DNA of 64,000 nt. Origin: an uncultured Robinsoniella sp. GTDB lineage: Bacteria > Bacillota > Clostridia > Lachnospirales > Lachnospiraceae. The stretch lies in NCBI GenBank assembly GCA_900540475.1, contig UQGG01000008.1, positions 136,173 through 200,172 on the forward strand, written 5' to 3'. Positions 57,983-64,000 of this stretch are shown here, in pieces. The position numbers and the translations under genes are program-made. Within the stretch, counting starts at the first letter, position 1, and each line of letters starts with the position of its first letter. Under the pieces are notes generated by a model. The model had not been told where the DNA came from, did not search any database, and saw nothing but the letters and a program-made list of their open reading frames with translations.

Positions 57983-58004
57983 GGTGTTGAGGTGGACACA
58001 AAAA

Positions 58005-58042
58005 GAAAGAGCAGGTCGCCGCTATTTAGCTCCTGCTCTTTC
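58005..58042 (-). terminator. Terminator of the GH127-like gene
   Basis: On the minus strand GAAAGAGCAGG and CCTGCTCTTTC pair over 11 bp around a 16-base loop, then TTTTT follows. It begins 11 bp after the stop codon. Confidence 0.9.
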
Positions 58043-58052
58043 TCAACTTCAA

Positions 58053-61000
58053 TTATTTAATTTTAACCGTCTTCACCCTACTATAGCTGCTATAGTATTT
58101 ATGGTTTTTAACCGTCTTGTAAGATCTCACTTTTACAAAATACTTTGTACCTTTTTTCAATTTGGAAATTGTCTTCGTAACGGTCTTTACATTTTTTACG
58201 CTGACAGATTTCTTTCCTTTTGTAAACTTACTGTTCTTAGCATAAGCGATCTGATATCCGGTTACTCTGGAATCTTTTCTCCAGGTTACTTTCATACTGC
58301 CCTTGCCATCTGCTGTTACTTTAGATATCACTGCCTTTTTAGGACGTACCTCGAATGTGATTGTCTTGGAGGCAGCATTGTATTTGCTGGTAGCAGTGGC
58401 TTTAATGGTAATCTTAGCTTTCCCGTAATTTTTAACGGTAACTTTACCGGAAGAGCTGATGGTAACAACCTTTTTATTATCAGACTTGTAAGAAAGCTTT
58501 CCATCGCCATTTGTCTTTACATTTAATTTGTAAGGCTTTGTTCCGTATATTTTGGAAATATTTCTGGCACTGATTGTCTGATTCTTTTTCACCGGTTTAG
58601 AAGGTTCCACTGGTTTTTCTGTTTCCTGTGGCTTTTCTGTTTCCTGTGGCTTTTCTGTTTCCTGTGGCTTTTCTGTTTCTGTTTCCGTTTCTGTTTCCGT
58701 TTCTTCCGGTTCTTCTGGTTCTCCCGGATCCGTTGGTTCTGCTGCACGATTGTCTATTGCATATTTTGAGATCGTAAGCAGGCTGGATGCCAGATCATAA
58801 TCCATCTGATTTCCCTCTGCATCCTGAAGTGCTCCCGCATCAGCAATGGCTGTTTTCAGGCGTGCCAGGTCATCCGGTCTTGCTTTTGAAGTATCTGTTC
58901 CAGACACCAGTGTTTTTGTTTCATCCAGTCTCTGTGCATTTGCTGAAGTATCTTCACGGTATCCGGTATCCATCATTAATTCGTTGGACTCTGCTACCAC
59001 GATCTGTCCGGATGATAAGCCTACCAGTCTGAAATAATATGTACCATCTAACGGTACCCCAAATGCAACTTTATCTTTGGTAAATACGCCGCCGCCTTTA
59101 TAATTATTGAATTTTACATCTACAAACTCGTTCGTATACACGCCGGGTTCTGTGCCATATTGTACCTTGTAAGAAGCTGCAGCTGTCTTCGGATATGTAA
59201 TCTGGAATCCATCCTGGAAAGCTTCCGCCGTAATCGCAATTTCTTCTACTTCAATCTTTGAATATAACTCTTTTTCTTCTTCTGTCAGGGTACGTACATT
59301 GATATCGTCCACTTCGAACTGCCTGTTATACCCGCGAAGACCTACCCGCCCCATCTTATGGGAGCTGTCGGCAATAGAGTATACCTTTGTATCGTCAATG
59401 AAGAAATTCAATTTGGAGCCGTAGGCAATTACCTTTAGGCGATGTGCCTGATCCGGTTTTACCAGCTCTGAGTCCACTGTTCCGCTTATGCCGTTCCACT
59501 TTTTATCAGCAGCCTTTCCAACTTCAAAGCTTCCCTTGCCCTTACCATAACCAATACCAAAGTAATAACCGTTATAGCTGTCTGCGCCGCTTTCTTCGTT
59601 GGAAGACCGGAAAATAAGACCTGCATTCTGACCTTCTCCCCGCAGTGTAACATTTGCTTCATATACAAAATCTTTCCACTGATATGGCTCTGCTGTTACC
59701 AGCTTCATATCTGTACTTGATCCAAGTACAACTTTTTCATCAACATATTGGATATCCGCCTGTTCCGGTACCTTCACCCAATTCTCCTGGGATTTCTGTG
59801 CATCGTTAAAATCATCTGAGAAAAGAACTTCACCCGGCTGTTCTCCCGGTTCTTCCTCAGTTTCTTCAAATACTCCGAGGTCTTCTTGCACAACCGGTCT
59901 CACATCTACCCCATAAGCAGTAAATGCCTCATTGTAGGAACGGAAACCAATTGTTCCTTTTGAGAATCTGGAATCGCTGAATTTTGCAATAAATTCATAA
60001 TCTGCATCGCCATGAGCTTTTAAATAAACAGCAAACTGGTCTCCAAACGCTACTACCTTAATGTCATATTTTGTATTCGTCTGAAGATTTTCCATCTTAA
60101 ATCCTTTGATGTCATGCCATTGTCCATCTGCATAACCAATCATTAGTCCCAGATCATGAATATTTTCTGCATTGTAATCCACTCTTCCGATACCAACAAA
60201 GTATCCTGCATAAGCATCCGGATCATTGCCAAAATTGCTGCCGCGGAAGATAATACCTGCATTATTTTTTGACATTTCATCAACAGAAACCGTTCCGGTA
60301 ACTACATAATCCGTCCAGTTCTGTGCCGAACCGTCAGCCGGCTCATAAGTCATCTTAACTCTTTCATTTTTTCCAATCTTCGCTACTGTTACGCCTTCAT
60401 TTTCATCCTGTATATACCTGATATTATTTCCCGGATCATATCTTACCCATCCTGCTGATCCATCCTCCATATAGTTCAGGGTTGTGAATCCGGAATACTG
60501 GGCATTGGGAGCACCAGGATTTGGTTTTAATCCGCCACCGTTGACTTCTTCTGCCTTTAATACAATTACATCACTTGCTTTATCTTCTCCGTGAACCTTT
60601 GCAACGATCTGTACATAATAGTCCTGTTCAGGATCAATGCCTGTAATATACGCAGTCTGGGACTCAAATCCGATGATGCTGTTGGTGAAATCCCCTTCTT
60701 CCGTTGTCTTATACAGAAGTTCATATGGTGTCTCCTGAGCATTTAAATTGGTATTAATCTTAATGTAATCATCTGTACGGCTATAGCTTTCAATATTAAT
60801 ATCCGTAATTTCCATGTTTACCGGTGTAACAACCAGTCTGTCAACCTGAAGTCCGTCGGTAAAACGAAGATTATTATAATGACCATTTGTAAATTTGAAG
60901 TTACCGTCAGATATTAGATTTTTCAGTCCTTCCAACGTTGCGGAACCGGAACTTAAATCAATTGCCTCTCTGGCTTTATTATTTACAATAACCTCTCCCT

Positions 61001-63146
61001 GCCCGCTTCCTTCTACTGTTAATGTATAGTTCTGCGCAGCCGGTACCATAATATTTTTAAATTCCTGATAAGTATTACCCAAATGATTGATCTTGCTGCT
61101 GTCGCCCTCTGCTTTCACAACATCTGTGTATGGTTCTCCAATTGCGGGGAACTGGGATATACGCAGTCTGCCGCTGCCATAAGGGATTAATTCTATATCC
61201 GTCTGTAAGCTCTCATCTGCAGGTGTTGCGCCATATGGCTGAGGTCCTGCAATATTGCCATCATAGGTCCACTCAGGAATTAACTGTCCGGTAGCTTTGA
61301 TGGTAACCGGTGCCGTCTGAGTACTAAATGGCTGCAGCGCCACCTCATCCGCGTAAGAAATCTCAAATCCATCCTCTACAACCAATCCATAATTCCACTG
61401 GGATGCCGGATATACTTCTCGCAGCGGAGACTGTGCCTGATGTTCTACCTTTAATTCCCTGGCATCATTGCTTTCCTCTACCCGCCAGTCCTCTTCTATC
61501 TTAAGTCCGTAAAGAAGCGGTCCCTTTTCTACTGCAACAGAGTCGTTGTACCAGGAAGATGTTTCAATGTCACTTGGGAATACCAGATCAATGGTATCTC
61601 CTTTTTTCCATTCCCGGTTTACCTTATAATATTCACCGTTCACAACTCCATCAACCACTGTATCATTTACTTTAACAACCGGATCTACTGCCCATTCCGG
61701 AATTCGAAGCTGAAGTTCAAAATCAGCTGTTTCCCCCTTATAATCCAGGTGTATAGCATCTTTAAACGGATAATCGGTCTGCTGTACAAATTCAGCTGTC
61801 TTTCCGTCCGCTACTTTAGCCGTAACCTGATTTGGTCCGTATGCGGTCAATACAAGTCCGTTGTTCTCGGTTGCCATCCACATATTCTGTACAAATTTCG
61901 GCCAACCCATATGGGTATTGGAATAACAGCAGTCAAATCCCAGCGGTGCCCCGAATGCGGAACTGTCACCATGATCACAATCAAATTCATGATTTCCCAG
62001 GGTTGCCATGACCTGATTCTGAAGGACATAGTAGACATGTCCTGACATATCCGGTGTATAAGCAGCCGGAAGTGCATTATATGCCAATTTTTCAATCCGG
62101 TCACCAATCCATGCCTCACCCAGCACTTTCTCTGCTATCTCTGAAGAAAGCAGACCTTCCACAATACCACAGTTCTCAGTACCTCTGGTACTGCGGTTAT
62201 CTCTTGCTGCTTCATCGGAATTGGGAAGTCCGTCTACACGGCCATGGTCTATAGACATGTTTAACAGCCCGTTCTGAAGAGCATTCTTATCCAGTTCATT
62301 TTTAGAATACTGATAATATACTGCCGGAGTTTTCATGCCCTGGCTGGTATTTACCACGTGCTGTCTTACCGTGGTATCATTATACTGCCCTGTCCAGTCT
62401 GTTGTCTGTTCTTCCAGTAAGTTACCCAGGTCAAGCAGCCAATCTGATGACTGGGGATCCGCTTCATTATAAACTCTGTTGTACAGCCAGTAAACACTGT
62501 CAATATTGTCACCGCCTCTGGCATCTGCCCAGTTGCTTAAGTGATTGTTCGGCAGTGCTGCCTGCTGGTATCGGAAATAACTTTCCATAAAAGGAATTAC
62601 CCGCTCGTCCGTTTCTCCGGCTGCTTCCGTAGCTTCGTAGTAATCCCGCATTGCCATAAGAACCGGCATCTTCGCCCACCAGTCAGTCTTGCTGCCTGCT
62701 CCAAAAGATCCGTCCTCCTTCTGGCTTTTCAGAATTGCTTCCACCCACATCTGGGCCTCTGACTTCAGGTCCTCATCATCCAGCACATATGCCAGCGCAA
62801 CAAGGCCTCTCATATAGTAAGGACCTCTCTCCCAGCTTTCGCCGTTTTCTGCCCCAAGCCATCCACTGGTAGCCTCATTATAATCATTGAATAAATGCAT
62901 GTTTCCCGTTAAATTTACTTTTTGTAACAACAGCTGGTTTTCAAGCCACCCATTTGCACGCACCGCCCCCACCGGTAATTGTACAAATGGAGTGGTAATC
63001 AGCTCTCCCTGATTGGAAACATAATTCGCATTTCCGCGCCTGGCGCTTTTGTTTTTTACTTCTGCTGCATCAACTGCTCCCACGGATCCAGCCAGAAGCG
63101 ATGCTGCCAACACCACAGACATAGTCTTTTTCAATACCTTTCTCAT
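58053..63146 (-). CDS. Secreted multidomain GH127-like glycoside hydrolase
   Basis: 1,697 residues. Signal peptide 1-about 28 (cleavage near VDAAEV). Catalytic alpha-barrel about 48-470, then beta domains to about 620. The GH127 zinc/nucleophile set is present: Glu324 and Cys326 in GTENCG, and Cys406-Cys407 in FDCCYSN; in GH127 beta-L-arabinofuranosidases the second cysteine pair holds the nucleophile. Two related laminin-G-like sandwiches follow (about 885-1080 and 1105-1290; NAGIIFRGSNFGNDP and NAGLIFRSSNEESG), then a helical segment (about 1395-1470), a TETE/ETEKPQ linker, an Ig-like domain and a basic fibronectin-III domain to the end. No LPXTG motif, so wall attachment may rest on the basic C-terminus. 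Beta-L-arabinofuranoside from plant glycans is the likely substrate. It has its own terminator, upstream of the YesMN-GH3 operon. Confidence 0.88.
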   Translation of the reverse strand: MRKVLKKTMSVVLAASLLAGSVGAVDAAEVKNKSARRGNANYVSNQGELITTPFVQLPVGAVRANGWLENQLLLQKVNLTGNMHLFNDYNEATSGWLGAENGESWERGPYYMRGLVALAYVLDDEDLKSEAQMWVEAILKSQKEDGSFGAGSKTDWWAKMPVLMAMRDYYEATEAAGETDERVIPFMESYFRYQQAALPNNHLSNWADARGGDNIDSVYWLYNRVYNEADPQSSDWLLDLGNLLEEQTTDWTGQYNDTTVRQHVVNTSQGMKTPAVYYQYSKNELDKNALQNGLLNMSIDHGRVDGLPNSDEAARDNRSTRGTENCGIVEGLLSSEIAEKVLGEAWIGDRIEKLAYNALPAAYTPDMSGHVYYVLQNQVMATLGNHEFDCDHGDSSAFGAPLGFDCCYSNTHMGWPKFVQNMWMATENNGLVLTAYGPNQVTAKVADGKTAEFVQQTDYPFKDAIHLDYKGETADFELQLRIPEWAVDPVVKVNDTVVDGVVNGEYYKVNREWKKGDTIDLVFPSDIETSSWYNDSVAVEKGPLLYGLKIEEDWRVEESNDARELKVEHQAQSPLREVYPASQWNYGLVVEDGFEISYADEVALQPFSTQTAPVTIKATGQLIPEWTYDGNIAGPQPYGATPADESLQTDIELIPYGSGRLRISQFPAIGEPYTDVVKAEGDSSKINHLGNTYQEFKNIMVPAAQNYTLTVEGSGQGEVIVNNKAREAIDLSSGSATLEGLKNLISDGNFKFTNGHYNNLRFTDGLQVDRLVVTPVNMEITDINIESYSRTDDYIKINTNLNAQETPYELLYKTTEEGDFTNSIIGFESQTAYITGIDPEQDYYVQIVAKVHGEDKASDVIVLKAEEVNGGGLKPNPGAPNAQYSGFTTLNYMEDGSAGWVRYDPGNNIRYIQDENEGVTVAKIGKNERVKMTYEPADGSAQNWTDYVVTGTVSVDEMSKNNAGIIFRGSNFGNDPDAYAGYFVGIGRVDYNAENIHDLGLMIGYADGQWHDIKGFKMENLQTNTKYDIKVVAFGDQFAVYLKAHGDADYEFIAKFSDSRFSKGTIGFRSYNEAFTAYGVDVRPVVQEDLGVFEETEEEPGEQPGEVLFSDDFNDAQKSQENWVKVPEQADIQYVDEKVVLGSSTDMKLVTAEPYQWKDFVYEANVTLRGEGQNAGLIFRSSNEESGADSYNGYYFGIGYGKGKGSFEVGKAADKKWNGISGTVDSELVKPDQAHRLKVIAYGSKLNFFIDDTKVYSIADSSHKMGRVGLRGYNRQFEVDDINVRTLTEEEKELYSKIEVEEIAITAEAFQDGFQITYPKTAAASYKVQYGTEPGVYTNEFVDVKFNNYKGGGVFTKDKVAFGVPLDGTYYFRLVGLSSGQIVVAESNELMMDTGYREDTSANAQRLDETKTLVSGTDTSKARPDDLARLKTAIADAGALQDAEGNQMDYDLASSLLTISKYAIDNRAAEPTDPGEPEEPEETETETETETEKPQETEKPQETEKPQETEKPVEPSKPVKKNQTISARNISKIYGTKPYKLNVKTNGDGKLSYKSDNKKVVTISSSGKVTVKNYGKAKITIKATATSKYNAASKTITFEVRPKKAVISKVTADGKGSMKVTWRKDSRVTGYQIAYAKNSKFTKGKKSVSVKNVKTVTKTISKLKKGTKYFVKVRSYKTVKNHKYYSSYSRVKTVKIK
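58613..58710 (-). repeat. 18-bp coding repeats in the GH127-like linker
   Basis: Three nearly identical 18-bp units encode ETEKPQ, and shorter TE units precede them, forming a Thr/Glu/Pro-rich linker. Unit number may vary by slippage. Confidence 0.85.
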
Positions 63147-63366
63147 TGTTCCGCCTCCATTATATTTTTTATAATATTCTTATTTTAATAGAAAAAAATG
63201 ACAATATCTATAAAAATATCATGGAATTTGTTGTAATTTTTTAGCATAGTTTGTAATTCTTTTGCAAAGCAAGTATTAGGTTGCTCCGGTAAGTGTAATT
63301 TTAGGTGTATTTACATTTTATTACTAATTAATTTTGAATTTATTTAAAATATCTATAGACATTAAA
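63147..63366. other. AT-rich upstream region of the GH127-like gene
   Basis: About 220 bp without an ORF. On the minus strand TTGTCA near 63208 with an AT-rich -10 (TAAGAA) could be the promoter of the GH127-like gene, but the match is weak. AATGGAGGCGG is its ribosome binding site. Confidence 0.35.
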
Positions 63367-63406
63367 ATAGCCCGAAGATTGACGTTTTCACCAATCTTCA
63401 GGCTAT
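63367..63406 (-). terminator. Terminator of the HPr-like gene
   Basis: On the minus strand ATAGCCTGAAGATTG pairs with CAATCTTCGGGCTAT (15 bp, one G-U) around a 10-base loop, followed by TTTT. It begins 42 bp after the stop codon. Confidence 0.85.
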
Positions 63407-63448
63407 ATCATTCCATTATACATTATTTTTATCTCCATTCTCAGGTTT

Positions 63449-63673
63449 TCATGCATATGCTGAAACGTTTGCTACCAGATCCTGACAATCATTTGTATCA
63501 ACGAGCATCTCTAAATCACTGGATGGGCTTAACACGATTGCACTGACAATGGACTTGGCATCCAGAACACAGTCGCCGGATTTAAGCTCTACATCATAAT
63601 TGTAGCGGCTTACGATATTCACAAATTTCAATAAATCATTCACTGTGTTAAAATGAACCGGAATTCTTGTCAT
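63449..63673 (-). CDS. HPr-like protein lacking the phosphorylatable histidine
   Basis: 74 residues with the HPr fold pattern. The N-terminal strand is TRIPVHFNTVNDL, followed by a helix FVNIVSRYNYDVEL. The regulatory serine region is LDAKSIVSAIVL (Ser41, matching Ser46 of HPr). The active-site segment HARP of HPr is replaced by TVND, so there is no His15 and PTS phosphotransfer is impossible. This recalls Crh of Bacillus, which also lacks His15, keeps Ser46 and acts as a CcpA co-regulator. A catabolite-control role is inferred. GAGGAGG precedes the ATG. It is a single-gene unit with its own terminator. Confidence 0.8.
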   Translation of the reverse strand: MTRIPVHFNTVNDLLKFVNIVSRYNYDVELKSGDCVLDAKSIVSAIVLSPSSDLEMLVDTNDCQDLVANVSAYA

Positions 63674-64000
63674 AATAAATCATCCTCCTCTCTGCTTAGT
63701 CTATAATGGTATTATAAACCTCTATCGTGGACAAAATAGTAAGAATTTGTGAACAATTTAAGAACTTTCACTAAAAAATTTCTTTCTTTTGTTTATATTT
63801 ATTTATGATTTGTACAATAATATGGATTATTTGTATTATAATCATTATCCTTGTCTAAATAGACTATATTGGGGTTTCGCTGAGTAAGGACGCTTTGTAT
63901 CAGTGGGTAGTGTACGAAAAGAGAAGGGGGCGGACCAGGAGAGGTGTTTGGAAGGCTTAACGCAGAACTGGCATTTTCTAACCTTCCCGAAGCGCTTTTT
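63674..64000. other. Intergenic region at the window end with a possible structured RNA
   Basis: 63674-63860 is AT-rich and carries TATAAT boxes on both strands (about 63710 minus, about 63835 plus). From about 63870 to the end the base composition becomes G-rich with no long ORF. GGAAGGCTTA and TAACCTTCC (63949-63987) form a stem with one bulge. It could be the 5' part of a noncoding RNA or leader cut off by the window end; I recognise no known family. Confidence 0.35.

Noticed and set aside
58613..58710. CRISPR-like repeats
   Set aside because: The 18-bp units are tandem without spacers and encode a Thr/Glu/Pro linker inside a gene; there are no cas genes in the window.
1..64000. tRNA, rRNA, prophage, integrase, transposase or plasmid genes
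   Set aside because: I saw no cloverleaf, rRNA segment, integrase, transposase or phage structural gene on either strand.

Overview
The window looks like the chromosome of a Gram-positive, strictly anaerobic gut-type Clostridia, most likely a Lachnospiraceae member. The signs are a glycyl-radical pyruvate formate-lyase module, clostridial ferredoxin, GdpP-RplI-DnaB in the Firmicutes order, strong AGGAGG ribosome binding sites, TTGACA/TATAAT promoters, YesM/YesN two-component systems and CUT1 sugar importers without their own ATPase. No phage, insertion sequence, tRNA, rRNA or CRISPR array is visible. The assignment to a family is inference from gene content, not from a marker gene.

Layout. 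1-1,456: glycyl-radical domain protein, PFL-activating enzyme and 2[4Fe-4S] ferredoxin (+). 1,529-3,487: an ECF sigma factor and its membrane anti-sigma factor (+). 3,542-5,435: MerR-like regulator and a PD-(D/E)XK-like protein (-). 5,738-9,618: dnaB, rplI, gdpP (-). 9,815-11,218: a PurF-like protein lacking the glutaminase cysteine (+). 11,390-20,124: YesMN regulators, CUT1 importer, GH31 and YesL (-). 20,518-21,615: KamA-family radical SAM enzyme (-). 21,768-25,066: LacI regulator, GH4 phospho-glycosidase and PfkB kinase (-). 25,429-26,559: DUF362/ferredoxin protein (+). 26,578-39,390: an unusual 13-gene catabolic operon (-) under a divergent LacI regulator (39,766-40,821, +). 40,931-48,046: a two-component system and a dlt-like wall-modification operon in the order A-C-B-D (-). 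48,389-57,849: CUT1 importer, YesMN pair and GH3 (-). 58,053-63,146: a 1,697-residue secreted GH127-like enzyme (-). 63,449-63,673: an HPr-like protein without the phosphorylatable histidine (-).

How it works together. Four sugar-use modules each carry their own regulator. Three CUT1 importers (binding protein plus two permeases) feed cytoplasmic glycosidases (GH31, GH9, GH3). None has an ATP-binding subunit, so all probably share an MsmX-type ATPase encoded elsewhere. All three have an RNA stem-loop just after the binding-protein gene, which would let binding protein outnumber permease. The two YesMN-controlled promoters have a good -10, a poor -35 and direct repeats about 20-22 bp apart next to the -35, as expected for AraC-type activation. 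The LacI-controlled one has a near-consensus promoter with a 21-bp perfect palindrome just downstream of the start site, as expected for roadblock repression.

The best candidate for an undescribed system is the 13-gene operon 26,578-39,390. It joins an importer, an MFS transporter, two VOC-fold proteins, a Gfo/Idh/MocA oxidoreductase, a ThuA-like protein, a medium-chain dehydrogenase without the usual zinc cysteine, an unknown 80-residue protein, a cytoplasmic GH9, a ROK kinase and NagB. The set suggests redox processing of an unusual glycoside, possibly containing an amino sugar, before entry into central metabolism.
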